64,000 nt of DNA from Ryuthela nishihirai (lineage: Eukaryota > Arthropoda > Arachnida > Araneae > Heptathelidae), in the NCBI GenBank assembly GCA_038380435.1, contig JAWZYU010000019.1:25383801-25447800 (forward strand). Reading direction: 5' to 3'. The notes beneath the pieces were generated by a model. The model was not told the origin of the DNA. It saw only the letters and a list, made by a program, of their open reading frames with translations, and did not search any database. This document shows, piece after piece, positions 11,231-23,444 of this stretch (its first letter is position 1; each line of letters begins with the position of its first letter). A program made the translations under genes and the position numbers.

Positions 11231-12099
11231 ATTTAACTTGCTCTCAAACAATGGGTTAATGTTTACTATGTATTGGGTTGCTGTTCTCTTAAGTCTAATT
11301 TAAACATTTGTGTAAAAATAATAAATTGAATTCTTCAATAAATACTATCATACCTAAAGGTATCAAAACTTTGTGTACTTACTTTTCCTTTATGGAAAAA
11401 ATCCATGAAGTTTTCCATTTTCGCTAATTTTTAAAGAGGCAACCCTGAAAAATAAAAGTTTTAATATCATTAAAGAATGCGCTGAACTATCAAAGATTTT
11501 GCTCAATAGAGGTATTTCCGTTCGAGATATAATCATAAAACAATCAGGATATTGCGGCAAAAAATTTATTTTGTAAGATATATATATGTACCTCAAATAG
11601 GATTATTTTAAGTAATATAGTTGAAATCTATTAACAAAAACTAACAATGACAATAAAATTAAGTTTTAGAATGACAGCACAAATTTCCTTATTTACGATT
11701 ATTAAGGTGCGATACTGTTACCAAAGGAACTGTTATGTAACAGAGGAAACGTACATGGCATACTATTGTTGCGTTTGACGTCCATTTCTACGTAAAAATA
11801 CTGAAAAGAGAAATGGTTAAGAAACCGAATTCATTTCGGAATATTCAAATAAAATCATATAGCAAGATTTCTTCTTTATTTATTACAAAACATTTGGCAG
11901 AGACAGACTAATAAACTTCTGATTATCATAATATAAATTTTTTTTAGTAAATACAATAACTCAAAGGTGGCCTAGTGGTTGACGTCACGGGTTTGTCCAT
12001 TGAGGTAGTGGGTTTGCCTACGGCTCCTGAAAAGGGGAGTTGATATATCCGCCATTTTTGTTCCAACTGCTCATGCGACCACGGAGGTAAGAAGGAGAG
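11231..12099. other. AT-rich stretch without recognised gene
   Basis: No coding or RNA feature is supported. A weak A-box-like GGCCTAGTGGTTGACG lies at 11970-11985 without a convincing B box. Confidence 0.5.
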
Positions 12100-12350
12100 A
12101 AGAAGCCCAAATGCGCTTTCACTGTCCAAATCCGTGATGCCACGGCAGGAGGGAGATGGCCATGTTGATGCTTCCGAAACAAACCGTCTACTGCCGCAAT
12201 CAAGCCTATTTTTAGCATCCTTTACTCGCTTCTACTATGATATTTACAACTTCTACTATTAATTCTAAATCTCAGAAAAGTGTATTTACATTATTTCGAC
12301 TTAATTTATATATATATTTTTTTTCGGCAATGAATATTCCTGTATCGAAG
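12100..12350 (+). repeat. dispersed repeat family U, copy 1
   Basis: GGCCATGTTGATGC...CGAAACAAACCGT (12157-12186) and the distal GGCAATGAATATTCC word (about 12325) match a segment at 53760-53970 in the same order. The inner CATGTTGTT-TTC-AAAC block also matches, reversed, at 20590 and 57238. Function unknown; possibly a non-autonomous transposon or promoter-derived repeat. Confidence 0.5.
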
Positions 12351-12573
12351 AGTAGGTGCAGACAAACGTTTCATACAAAGATATAAATTTGAATGAATGG
12401 AACAATAGCAAAAAAAAGTGATTGCATAATTTTTGAAATTTTATTTATCTGTGTCATCAATAAATAGTGGAAAATAGTACTCACGAACACTCAGCAACAA
12501 ATAATTTATGCTTTAAACATTCATGAACTGTTCATAACAAATGCGTATTTTTAGCGGCCGCCAGACTAGAGCC

Positions 12574-12592
12574 CCCCCCCCCCCTCCCATCT
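12574..12592. repeat. poly-C tract
   Basis: A run of about 14 C residues followed by CTCCC, just upstream of LINE copy A2. Confidence 0.85.
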
Positions 12593-12644
12593 TTCTTTTG
12601 AAAATGCCAGTAAGGGTAACGGAGGCCAAAAAATTTGTAAACTT

Positions 12645-13384
12645 ATACATAGGTAGTTAGAATGTGAGGACTCTGCACAGAGCTTAATCTCTTGATGTCC
12701 TCACGCAGGAATTCCAGCGCTAAAACCTAGATATTTTCGGCTTGCAAGAGACCAGATGGACAGATTCTTAAAAATAATCTTAAATTTCTCTTTTCAGGGA
12801 GGGAAGACAATAAACATCACCAAGGCGTGGGTCTGCTTCTCAAGAGACACGCTAGTGATGCTCTTCTAGGGTATGAATGCATTAATGAAAGGATTCTTAC
12901 AGCAAAATTTCAGCAAGCATTAAAGACTTGAATGTTATCTGCTGTTATGCCCCCACTGAGGATGCCTATGAGGATGAGAAGGGTAGGTTTTATAGACAAC
13001 TTCAGGATATTTTGAAATCTGTCAAGAAAGGAGATATTACCCTTGTTCTAGGTGACTTCAATGCCAAATTTGGTACTAACCCTGGCCTTTGAGGAGGGGT
13101 GATAGGCCCTTTGGTATTGGTAGCTGCAATGGCAATGGGCAACGTCTCCTACAGGTAAGAAAACTCAATGGTTTCAGAATAACTAACACTTATTACAAAC
13201 ACCGCGACATACATAAGTACACATGGGTTTCACCTGATGGGCTGCATAAGAATATGATTGATTATATATTAATTAACAGCAAATGGACTAGTTCTGTTAG
13301 GAATACCAGGTTATATAGGGGAGCTGAAATTGGATCTGATCATTACCTTGTTAAAAGTGTCTTGCAATTTAAACTTAAAAACTC
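12645..13384 (+). mobile_element. family A LINE copy A2, 5' segment (endonuclease)
   Basis: It starts abruptly in the family A sequence at CATAGGTAGTT and runs through the endonuclease region to 13384, where the reversed tail of copy A3 begins. The VLGDFNAKF block is near 13046, and SDHYLVK sits at about 13335. A TGA at 13090-13092 replaces the conserved Trp codon, and the CCCTTTT run just after is one base short. Both lesions are also in A3. The element appears to continue beyond A3 at about 16890. Confidence 0.75.
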
Positions 13385-13444
13385 TTGTACTCATCATCAT
13401 CATTATCATCATCATCATCCTCAAGCAGCCATGGGCTATGGAGG

Positions 13445-15458
13445 TCAAACCAGACAGCGCTGTTTAATTCTCCAAGCATACCTCTCCTGAGCTACATCTG
13501 CTGCATCCGGCCATTGCACACCAATTCTAACAAGATCCTGTTTGACATTGACTGCCCACCGCATCCTAGATTCCACCCCCCTTCTGAGGCCTCTACGCAC
13601 ACTCTTAATAACCGTATTCATGAATCTATAATTATCCATATGGGCAACATGGCCAAACCAGCGGAGTTTCTCTGTGCACAATATGCTGCTTAAAAGAGGT
13701 TGCAGTCTCCTTTGCCTAACCTCATCTTTAGTTACAAAGTTAAACCACCTAATACCCAAGATACTACACAAGCATCTAGAATCAAAAGCATCTAGTTTCC
13801 TGTTATCTTGTTTACACAGCTTCCACGTTTCACTACCATAACTAACCCTAGAAAGAACCAAACTATTATACAGTCTAATTTTAGTCTTTAGGTGTATATA
13901 CCTATTTCTCCACAAGCTCCATAGATTCTTAAAACTCCCGGCAGTAATCCCAATCCGTCTGCTAATCTCATGCCGCACATCGCCAGTATCTGTTACCTAG
14001 CTCCCAAGGTAATTAAACTGTGACACCTGCTCAAGACTGCAACCATTCAGATGAACTGAATCACAACCTGCCTGACCAATTTTCATCACTTTAGTTTTCT
14101 CTCTGTTTATAACCAAACCTACTCTACTTCCAGTCTCATCAACAGCTCGAATGAAAGAGTTCATCTCATCAACATCATTTGCCAAAATGGCTAAATCATC
14201 AGCATAATCTAAATCAGAAATTTTCGTATCTCCAGTCCATTTAAGGCCAAAAGCTTTCCCTTGAAGTGAATTTCGCATAACATAATCAACAACCATACTA
14301 AAGAGAAAAGGAGACAAAATGCACTCTTGTCGAACACCAGACGTAATGCTAAACCAATTGCTACAAGACTTACCAACTCTCACACATGACTCAGTGTTAT
14401 TATAGAAAGCTTTCATTATGTTAACTAACTTGCCAGGTATACCATATGATTTCACAATCAACTACAAATTATGACGATCAACAGAGTGAAAAGCCTTTTT
14501 GAAATCAAGAAAACTTGCAACCAAAGGTTTCTGAAACTCTAAACATTTCTCAAGAATCCGCCTGAGTGAAAATATCTGATCTACCACATCCCCTACCACT
14601 TCTGAATCCACATTGCTCATCACGCAATTGCCTGTCAACCAGATTCTTAATTCTAATAAGCACAATCATGGAAAGAACTTTTCCTGTAACAGAGAGTAGG
14701 CTGATACCCCTATAGTTATCACAAGAACTGCGATCGCCTTTTTTGAAAATAGGGATAATAATAGCTCTGTTAAAATCTTTAGGAACAATGCCTTTATCAT
14801 AAACGTTATTGAAAATTTCAGTCATCCAAGTGGTAACCGAAACATTCCCAGATCTGAGCATTTCTGTACTAATTTCATCTACCCCTGGGGATTTATGAAG
14901 TTTAAGTTTAGAAATAGCCAAAATAACTTCATATTGTGTTATAGAGGCAACATTAAAGCCCCCAATACATTTATCATCACTGCAAATAATGGGACTAGAA
15001 CTTACCACATTGTTTAGAACATCACTGAAATGCTCCGCCCAAATAGCCATGACAGAATCCTCCCCTTCTATAACCTTACCTTGTTTATCCTGCAATCTTT
15101 GTTTGCCTGTCCGTTTTCTACCACATAAAACATTAACTATCTGGTACAGCTCTCTGCTGTTGTGCTGCCTAACTGCTTCCTCAGCTTTGTCAGCCAAGCC
15201 ATTAAGCCAAAGATCTTTATCAGTAGCTAACTGATCCTTTACACGTTTATTAAGCTCTCTGTAATCCTTTCTATTAGGACTAGTAGGGTACTTATTAAAG
15301 ACATTCCTGCAGTTCCTTCTTTCTGAAATAAGCTCAAGTGCCTTATCACCTAAATAATTCTGTCTCCTCTGCTCCTTTTTTCCTAAAAGAGTACTGTTAG
15401 TTTCCAAAAAAGCCTGTTTAAAACGGCCCCATTCTTCCTCAACTTCAGTTTTAAGCAA
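13445..15458 (-). pseudogene. A3 reverse transcriptase and C-terminal domain, two TAG stops and one frameshift
   Basis: The RT N-terminal region (15458-14550) carries VEEEWGRFKQAF, AIIIPIFKKGDRSSCDNYRG and RDEQCGFRSGRG. After a frameshift near 14600 the rest reads in one frame to 13445: FLDFKKAFHSVDRHNL, GVRQECILSPF, the active site YADDLAILANDVDEM (about 14215), INREKTKVMKIG, LRWFGHVAHMDN and VKQDLVRIGVQWPDAADVAQ. Only TAG at 14462-14464 (usually Trp) and TAG at 13997-13999 (usually Tyr) interrupt that frame. Three simple changes separate it from an open RT, so the copy is fairly young. Confidence 0.8.
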
Positions 15459-15520
15459 ACCATGACTGTCATAATGTCTTAATAACCTATCATGGTAAGC
15501 TTTAGCTATAACTGGGTTTT

Positions 15521-16302
15521 TCAGAGCTTCAGTATTAAAGGTAAATTTTTAAATTTAGCACAACACTTTTGAAGTTTGAGTTGCAAGGCACTTTTAACAA
15601 GGTAATGATCAGATCCAATTTCAACTCCCCTATATGACCTGGTATTCCTAACAGAACTAGTCCATTTGCTGTTAATTAATATATAATCAACCATATTCTT
15701 ATGCAGCCCATCAGGTGAAACCCATGTGTACTTATGTATGTCGCGGTGTTTGTAATAAGTGTTAGTTATTCTGAAACCATTGAGTTTTCTTACCTGTAGG
15801 AGACGTTGCCCATTGCCATTGCAGCTACCAATACCAAAGGGCCTATCACCCCTCCTCAAAGGCCAGGGTTAGTACCAAATTTGGCATTGAAGTCACCTAG
15901 AACAAGGGTAATATCTCTTTTCTTGACAGATTTCAAAATATCCTGGAGTTGTCTGTAAAACCTATCCTTCTCATCCTCATCGGCATCCTCAGTGGGGGCA
16001 TAACAGCAGATAACATTCAAGTCTTTAATGCTCGTCTGAAATTTTGCTGTAAGAAACCTTTCATTAATGCACTCATATTCTAGAAGAGCATCACTAGCGT
16101 GTCTGCTGGGAAGCAGACCCACGCCTTGGTGATGTTTATTATCGTTCCTTCCTGAAAAGATAAATTTAAGAGTATTTTTAAGAATCTGACTTTTATCTGT
16201 CCATCTGGTGTCTTGCAAGCAGAGAATATCTATATTATAATGGTGGAATTCTTGTGTGAGGACATTAAGAGAAAATACTCTGTGCAGAGTCCTCACTTCC
16301 AA
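15521..16302 (-). pseudogene. A3 endonuclease domain, one stop and one frameshift
   Basis: The first segment (16302-15856) has the VRTLHRVFSLNVLTQEFHHY start, LQDTRWTD and VLGDFNAKF. The second (15859-15521) has the GIGSCNGNGQRLL block, HKYTWVSPDGLHKNMVDYIL and SDHYLVK. A TGA at 15856-15858 stands for the Trp in DLWGG, and a one-base deletion in the following CCCTTTT run shifts the frame. The usual catalytic Glu of LQETRW is Asp here. In the family this domain nicks the target DNA. Confidence 0.75.
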
Positions 16303-16710
16303 CTACCTACGGAGAGAAAATGGTTAGTGGGATGTTTAAAGAAAGTATGTTTATTGAGATTGGTAGGGCCAACAATTCAAACAGCCCCCTGATCACAGTC
16401 ATGGGGCAAAGACCTGATCCTCCTCCCTCTAAAGGCTGAAGTCACCGACGTTGGTAGGAACTTCAGGCACCACCTTTGCAAGTGGACTTTTTCAAGAGCC
16501 ATATGGCCTGATTGAGACACATTGCTCCAGTTTAGGATTGGTGATGCCCAACTAGCTAAGTGAGGTTCTGGTACCTGCAATGTCCTCTGATCAGGATTAT
16601 CCACCTGCTGATATAAGGTATCCCATGCCTCTGTTCACTTAGGGCATGCAACTCAGAAGCAAACAGAAAACACAGAGGCAGATTCTCCCGCAACAGGGGT
16701 CCACCAGTGC

Positions 16711-16889
16711 AGCAAGTCCAGGATCCATAATCAAGCTCAAATCCATAAACAAGTCGAGCTACTAGTTATAAATGGTCAGCAACAGGACCTGTGAAGTTGA
16801 CCACTCCTCAGCAGGTTTGAAAAAAATGAAAAAAGTGGCCATAATGACCAGAGCAGTATGCCATACTGAACTGGCAGCCCCCCACCACT
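16711..16889. other. unassigned junction between A3 and the A2 continuation
   Basis: Sequence here resembles neither A5 5' sequence nor the family A coding region with confidence. It may be extra 5' sequence of A3 or part of A2. Confidence 0.4.
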
Positions 16890-16890
16890 T

Positions 16891-18955
16891 TCGTTCCCTT
16901 CCAAAAGAGAATATTTCTTTTGAGGTTAATAATTTTACCTTTAATTCTGAAGCTCTGAAAGACCCAGTTATAGCTAAAGCTTACTATGATAGGTTACTTC
17001 ATCATTATGACAGTCAAGGTTTGCTTACTACTGAAGTTGAGGAAGAATGGAACCATTTTAAACAGGGTTTTTGAAAACTAACAGTACTCTTTTAGGGAAA
17101 AAGGAGCAGAGGAAGCAGAAATATTTGATTTATAAGACACTTCAGCTTATTTCAGAAAGAAAGAACTGCAGGAATGTCCTTAATCAATACCCTACTAGTC
17201 CTAATAGAAAACATTACAGAGAGCTTAATAAATGTGTAAAGTATCAGTTAGCTACTGATAAGAATCTTTGGCTTAATGGCTTGGCTGACAAAGCTGAGGA
17301 AGCAGTTAGGCAGCACAACAGCAGAGAGCTGTACCAGATAGTTGAATTATGTGGTAGAAAATGGACAGACATACAAGGATTGATGGATAAACAAGATAAG
17401 GTTATAGAAGGTGAGGATTCTCTCATGGCTAGGTGGGCTGAGCATTTCAGTGATATTCTAAACAATGTGGTTAGTTCTAGTTCCATTGTTTGCATTGATG
17501 ATAGATGCATTGGTGACTTTAATGTTGGCCCTATAACACAATCTGAAGTTATTTTGGCAATTTCTAAACTTAAACTTCATAAATCCCCAGAGGTACATGA
17601 AATTACTACGGAAATGCTTAGAGCTGGGAATGTTTCTGTTACCACTTGGATGACTGAAATTTTGAATATCTCTTATGATAAAGGCATGGTTCCTAAGGTT
17701 TTTACCAGAGCTATTATTATCCCTATTTTCAAAAAAGGTGATCGCAGTTCTTGTGATAACTATAGTGGTATCAGCCTACCCTCCATGTTATGAGCAATGT
17801 GGATTCAGAAGTGCTAGAGGATGTGTATATCAAATATTTTCACTTAGGCAGATTCTTGAGAAATTTTTAGAGTTTCAGAAACCTTTGGTTGCTAGCTTTG
17901 TTGATTTCAAAAAGGCTTTTGACTCGGTTGATCGTCATAATTTGTGGTTGATTGTGAGATCATATGGTATACCACATAAATTAGTTAACATAATGAAAGC
18001 TCTCTATAATAACACTGAGTCGTGTGTGTGAGTTGGTAAGGATTGTAGCAATTGGTTTAGCTTTACTTCTGGTGTTCGACAAGGGTGCATTTTGTCTCCT
18101 TTCATGTTTAGTTTGGTTATTGATTATGTTATGCGAAATTCACTTCAAGGGAAAGATTTTGGCCTTAAATAGGCTGGAGATAGGAAAATTTCCGATTTAG
18201 ATTATGATGATGATTTAGCCCATTTGCCAAATGATGTTGAACTCTTTCATTCGAGCTGTTGAGGAAACTGGTAGTAGAGTAGGTTTGCTAATAAACAGAG
18301 AGAAAACTAAAGTGATGAAAATTGGTCAGGCAAGCTGTGATTCATTTAATCTGAATGGCTGCAGTCTTGAGCAGGTGTCATAGTTTAATTATCTTGGGAG
18401 CTATGTAAGAGATACTGGTGATGTGCGGCATGAGATTAGTAGACGGATTGGGATTGCTGCCGGGACTATTAAGAAGCTATGGAGAGTGTGAAGAAATAGG
18501 CATATACACCTAAAGACTAAAATTAGACTGTACAATAGTTTGGTTCTTTCTAGGGTTAGGTATGGTAGTGAAACTTGGACATTTTGTAAATAAGATAACA
18601 GGAAACTAAATGCTTTTGATTCTAGATGCTTATGCAGTATCTTGGGCATTAGGTGGTTCAACTTTGTAAGTAATGATGAGATTAGGCAAAGGAGTCGGCA
18701 ACCTCCTTTAAGCAGCATATTGTGCAGAGAGAGACTCCGTTGGTTTGGCCATGTTTTCCGTATGGATAATTATAGATTGGTGAATAGGATTATGAACATT
18801 GTGCCTAAAGGCTTCAGAAAGAGGGGGAGACCAAGGATGCGGTGGGCAGACAATGTCAAACAGGATCTTGTTAGAATTGGTGTTCAGTGGCCTGATGCAG
18901 CAGATGTAGCTCAGGACAGACTTGCTTGGAGATCTATATTGCACAGTCTGGTTTG
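16891..18955 (+). pseudogene. A2 reverse transcriptase (broken)
   Basis: RT blocks appear in several frames: AIIIPIFKKGDRSSCDNYSG (17710-17770), QCGFRSARGC (17795-17825), VDFKKAFDSVDRHN (17900-17945), GVRQGCILSPF, a damaged active site reading YDDDLAHLPNDV near 18205, and the tail block GRPRMRWADNVKQDLVRIGVQW (18823-18890). About 70 bp are missing after SLPSML (17790), so the GKVLSMIVLNRIKNLVDRQL block is deleted. The first Ala of YADD is Asp, an active-site change on top of frame breaks. Confidence 0.7.
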
Positions 18956-18977
18956 ACCTCTGTAGCCCATGGCTGCT

Positions 18978-19080
<103 letters not shown>

Positions 19081-19734
19081 ACATATTTCGTGAATTTTAA
19101 AAGAAATATTTTATACATTTTTTTAAAGACAAAATAGTAGGGAGTTACTATAATGTTATCCAGTCTCTCAGCCTCCTCATTTTACTTTCCCCCTGCTCGA
19201 TTTCGTCACTTGCCCCCGCCCCCATTTGTTTTTCTAAATTACGGGCCTACAATAGCGGAACTGAAATATCAAAATCACAAATGCAACATGCTGATCTGCT
19301 GTTCCTATATCACCTAAAAACATTTTGTTATTCTAATAAAGAAATATGTATGCAATGGGATAAAAAACAATAATGTAGAAATCAGAATAGTAGCAATTAT
19401 AAATTCTAGTTAATTTTTCATAATTTAATATTTGTTGCAGAGGGAATATAAAACATATCTGCATTACATGCAACAAATTGTGTTTCATTTCGATCTTTCC
19501 TATTAGAAGAAAAACAAACTGAAAACAACATGTTAAGCAATTATGACACTCATTGTTTAAAAACAGTTTTGAGCTTCCTGAAATTTCAAACTGCATATGC
19601 CAACTTTGAGATTTATCTAACACTGAAACTTCGCCTGGCTCTCAGTGAGAGAGGGGACACTGATAGGATTGAAACATTTTCCATCCATCGTGTGGGACGT
19701 TAAGACATGATCCTATATGCAGGACAGCCAATGG
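19081..19734. other. stretch without recognised gene
   Basis: A C-rich patch (GCCCCCGCCCCCA near 19213) is followed by AT-rich DNA. No coding feature is supported. Confidence 0.5.
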
Positions 19735-20088
19735 GGTGTTTTAGTTCTGTGCTTTTAATACATATACAACAGCACCTTTTTGCATACAATGGGCTAAATG
19801 GCCAAGGCACAATAACCCCTATATGACTCAGAGGAGGTGGAGAAAGAGAACCCACTGGACAGCTATTAAAAATCAGATGTAACCCTCTCATCAAGGCCAT
19901 TCACTGTGTTCCTTTTAGAGTGCACAATCTATGGCTCTTCTGTACATGGGCCATGCTTAATGTTTCATCTGATGGATGGCAGCTTTTCAACCAACCTTTC
20001 TTTTTCCACCTTTCTGACAGAGGGATGGTTTGGGCTTAGCAGATATAAATCTCAATGCTGGAACATTTGGGATTCGAATCAGGGAATT
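19735..20088 (-). repeat. SINE family T, copy T5 (decayed)
   Basis: Reads leftwards. Recognisable words include CCCATTGTATGCAAAAAGG, CCAGTGGGTTCTC, GGCCTTGATGAGAGGG, GATTTATATCTGC, and a B-box-like GGATTCGAATC (reverse complement of GATTCGAATC at 20071-20080). About 25-30 percent diverged from T1 and T4. Confidence 0.6.
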
Positions 20089-20479
20089 TTTTTTTGGCAA
20101 TGAATGAATTTTTCTTTTTATTTTATATTCACCTGAGAAGGCCAACAACATAAAGCATATATGGTATATTATATAATATATCATAATTGCTTGCTTAAAG
20201 CAAATGAACAAAAATTTCAATTTTCAAAGAAAATTATTAACTGTGGTATTTCTAGACATAGTGGTTGATCAAGGATATTAATATCATAAAAACATGTTCA
20301 TTTTTATTCAGTGCATTAAACCTAAAGAAATAGAAAAATCTGCTTAAATTCAAGAAGGTTTCTAAATAGAATTAAAACTCAGAGTTCATAACGGCACAAT
20401 AAAACGGAAAGATGTTTTCACGTTATATAATTTATTTTGATAATTTGATAAATTTACTAGTGAAATGTAATTTTCAGTA

Positions 20480-20720
20480 CCTATTTTGAAGGGCGATTTG
20501 TACAACATAATGCTGAACAGGCAGAAATAACATAAAAATTTCACAGCAGAATACGTTCTCTTACTACAGTCACAGCAAATGTTTTGAATAGAACAACATG
20601 GCTTCTATGCAGTCGCTGTAGCATCAGCATTAAGTTCTTAGGGGTGTCCTCTTCCTTCTTTCCTCCATGCATGCGACTTGGTCTTATAGCCAATGGAGCC
20701 GCCGTGTGCGCCGCAGTTTT
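20480..20720 (-). repeat. dispersed repeat family U, copy 2
   Basis: GTTTTGAATAGAACAACATG (20580-20599) and the following blocks align with 57232-57300. The preceding TTTTGAAG-GCGATTT word matches 57119. Reversed relative to copies at 12.1 and 53.8 kb. Confidence 0.5.
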
Positions 20721-20728
20721 TGGAATCA

Positions 20729-20868
20729 TTCATCGTCATCGTCATCATCATCATCAAACAGCCATGGGCTACGGAGGTCCAACGAGACCTTGCAATTTAG
20801 TTCTCCAAGCATATCTGTCCTGGCTATATCTGCTGCATCTGGCCACTGCACACCAATTCGTTTTTCAT
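20729..20868 (-). mobile_element. family A LINE 3'-end fragment A4
   Basis: A CAT-repeat tail is followed by AACAGCCATGGGCTACGGAGG and the reversed WPDAADIA block. The copy is cut off after about 140 bp. It is a severely 5'-truncated insertion of family A. Confidence 0.75.
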
Positions 20869-21192
20869 CTCCTGTATTAATAGGTAGAATTTCTTGGAGT
20901 AATGCTTAAAGACAAAATCCCTTATTTGTATATTGTTGACACTTCTTTATTTTTTAGCATCTTCCTGGCTTATCTATTGCAGGGGTGGATAAAAGGCTAG
21001 TAAGGCAATCGTGTTATTTGACTATATATGTAAATACTACGTTTTATTTCATACTATTAAAATATCATAAAGCTTATATAATGTAACCTAAGTTTAGTGA
21101 TCCTATTCTGCTTAAGTTGACAGCTAATATGAACTAGAGGTCCTGTATAGTTAGAAGCTAGCCTTCTTCTTATACATCCTTCTTTCTAAGCT

Positions 21193-21237
21193 GGACCTAT
21201 TGGTAAAGGGGGCCTCGGCCCCCTTATCATCAGGTCC
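21193..21237. repeat. interrupted GC-rich palindrome
   Basis: GGACCT (21193-21198) and AGGTCC (21232-21237) enclose AAGGGGGCC-TC-GGCCCCCTT (21206-21225), a perfect 9-bp stem with a 2-nt loop. It may belong to the 3' untranslated end of a LINE related to C. Confidence 0.75.
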
Positions 21238-21399
21238 ATAGGCATAAAGGGCAGTGGGTGCAGATGAAAACGGCAAAGACTGGCCAGCACAGTGAAGACT
21301 GGCAATCGTACATTTTGGCAATTGGGCGCTGCCGCCCAGTGGTGGAGAGGCTGATGTTGAAGGGTGAAGGAGAATAAATACCAGTTGCATGTCATGTGA

Positions 21400-22084
21400 A
21401 GGGGGGAAGGGGGTGGAGAGAGATAGAGGAAGAAGTAGTGTATATATATATTTTTATAATTTTCTGAGTGGCGAATGTTATGTTATTTGTTGAAGTTGTG
21501 GTCATGGTTGGTTGCCAGTATGGTAGATTTGAGTCAATCAAAGGGGGATGAAATATTTGGTGGGGGGGAGCTGAGACGGTGGGATAGGTAATACTCCAGT
21601 GTCAGGAAGATGGAGGAGGAAATATTTATGGTAGCTTATCTAACTCCAGAGGTTAGCATTGGGTTGCCCTGCCATGCAGTGAAATGTTGCGCAGGGGTGG
21701 ATCTGGGAAAAGTCTACGTTCAGTGACAGGCTTATATATGGGAAGGAGTATGATAAATGTAATTTTTTTTGGAGGAGAAGGGAGGAAAATGATATAGCTA
21801 CGTTATATGAGTTGGAAATCAAATTTATGTGTTCAGTGTGTGGTGGTCAGTGTTTAATTTTGTAGAGCCAGTGGAAGGTTAGCCATGAGCTTGGGGTGTG
21901 TGGCAGGAGTGCAGTTTAAGGTTCCCATCAAAGGGTAGTGGGAGATGTGGTGAGATTCCATATGTATATTAGGTATGATAATGTGTATAGAGATGTTATG
22001 TTCTGGGAGAGATTCCATGTAAGTCATTGGGTTAAAGAGGAATATAAAAGCTTCCAATATAGAAATAAAGTTTTCCTTTATGTG
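21400..22084. other. G/T-rich stretch left of LINE C
   Basis: Base composition matches the C-rich coding strand of LINE C read leftwards, so this may be an extended 3' untranslated region of C reaching the palindrome near 21200. No domain is visible. Confidence 0.4.
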
Positions 22085-22287
22085 ACTTTATTTTTGATAG
22101 ATTGATTTTTTTTGATGATTTTATACTATATAACTATATATTTATTTTTATTTAGTTTCTATGGAATAAGTTGTCCAAAATGCGTCTTTTGATGCCCCAT
22201 GGGGATCTTTTATTGGCATCTGGATCTTTTAGTGTCCCAAGGATCTTTTAAAAGTGAGGTAGAGGCCTTTGGAGAGGCAGAGAGGCT

Positions 22288-23444
22288 TTAGGGGAATCTC
22301 CCAGTGCTGTTGATATATTGGGCCAAGGCCCTATAGTGGCTTTTTATATTATTATGAGTAGGACCAAGAATTGTTTGGGCTGAGAAATAAGTGGTTCCCA
22401 GTGTGGTGAGTGTCTGGAAGAGGGTAATTCTATGTATTGTGTATTTGGTGCAGTGTAGAAGGTAGTGTGGAATGTCTTCTATCACATGGCATGTTGTGCA
22501 AAGAGCAGATGGTACTTTTTGTATCATGAAAAGGTCCTTGTTGAGATTTGTTCTGCCAGTGTGTAGTTGATGAATTGCTGTTTGGGCTCTTCTTGATAGG
22601 TAGTTGAGATGTAGTGTGTGTGGGATGGCAGCAATGGTGGCTCTGAATGTATTTTTAATTGTGGCCTGTTGGATCCAGTTTTGTGTCCATGTGGAGTGGA
22701 AGAATTTGTTGATTTCAATTAGGTGATGATTATATGTCTCAGGGGTGTGATAATTTGGTGTAGGGATATTGTGTCCTTGTTTAGCAAGATGGTCAGCAGT
22801 GTCATTATGGGTTATGTTACAATGAGAGGGTATCCAGTGGAATGTTAGTGTTTTGTGAGTGGCAATTATATTGTGTGAAATTCTCTGAATATGGAAAAGA
22901 GAGTAATTTTGTGATAGGTTGTATGTATGTTTGTTGATGCTGTGCAAGGCAGATTTTGAGTCAGTGATAATATGTATGCTGTGTGTATTTTGTGTGGAGG
23001 ACCATTCCAAAGCCATATGTATTGCAGCTAGCTCTGTAGCAGTACTGTTTTCTGCATGGTTCATTTTGATTATATGTGAGAAAATTGGTTGGGTAGAGTG
23101 GAAGGCAGCAGAGCCATTTGTTGTGTGTGGGATGTGGGAGCCATCTGCGAATATAATGAGGTCTGTGGTAGGAATGTTTGTGATGAGTTCTTCCGCTGCA
23201 AATTTTAGTTCTTGTGGGAGGTGTTTATATTTTTGGGTGATGTGTGGTAGTGTGAGATTTATGGAGTTTTTTTTAATTGTCCAATAGGGGATTGTGTATC
23301 TAGGGTTGAAAGGTTTGATTTTTTTCCATGTTGAATATAGTGGGTGCTGCTTTATGATTTGTGCAGTGGGGGATGTGTTGGTAGGAGACTCAATTCTATT
23401 TATAGTGGGGTGGTTGGGGTTTAGATGTTTTAATTTGACGTAGT
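22288..23444 (-). pseudogene. LINE C RNase H and C-terminal domain
   Basis: An uninterrupted segment with the four RNase H acidic sites: LIIFADGSHIPHTTNGSAA, TELAAIHMALEWS, HIITDSKSAL, and FHWIPSHCNITHNDTADHLA. A CTTCHVIEDIPHYLLHCT zinc-type tail follows, as in I/R1/LOA-type LINEs. The first few codons of the open stretch (to 23457) belong to the LTR, not to C. Its frame continues into 31356-31575 once the LTR element is set aside. In the family RNase H removes the template RNA during reverse transcription. Confidence 0.8.
23441..23444. other. target-site duplication (left)
   Basis: TAGT immediately before the 5' LTR, repeated at 31352-31355 immediately after the 3' LTR. A 4-bp duplication fits Ty3/gypsy integrase. 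Confidence 0.85.

Larger units (their letters stand above)
13385..16710 (-). mobile_element. family A LINE copy A3, near full-length, inserted antisense in A2
   Basis: Read leftwards: 5' untranslated sequence (about 16710-16303), endonuclease, RT, C-terminal domain, and a CAT/GAT-repeat tail at 13385-13425. It is the least decayed family A copy here. The 5' limit is estimated from similarity to A5 (GTTTTCTGTTTG and AAGTGAA words) and could be off by about 100 bp. No clear target duplication was found at the two junctions with A2. Confidence 0.75.
22085..23444 (-). mobile_element. LINE C, 3' part (RNase H end and 3' UTR)
   Basis: The downstream half of a minus-strand LINE interrupted at 23444 by the LTR retrotransposon. 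It contains the RNase H-coding end, the stop at 22288-22290, and a 3' untranslated region with three 19-bp repeats starting GGATCTTT on the plus strand (22203, 22222, 22241). The left end is uncertain and could extend to about 21150. Confidence 0.7.

Noticed and set aside
13385..13490. His-rich and Ser-rich ORFs
   Set aside because: Translation of the CAT-repeat tail of LINE A3.
19840..20103. Short ORFs over 19.7-20.2 kb
   Set aside because: They lie in a decayed SINE T copy and follow no conserved protein.
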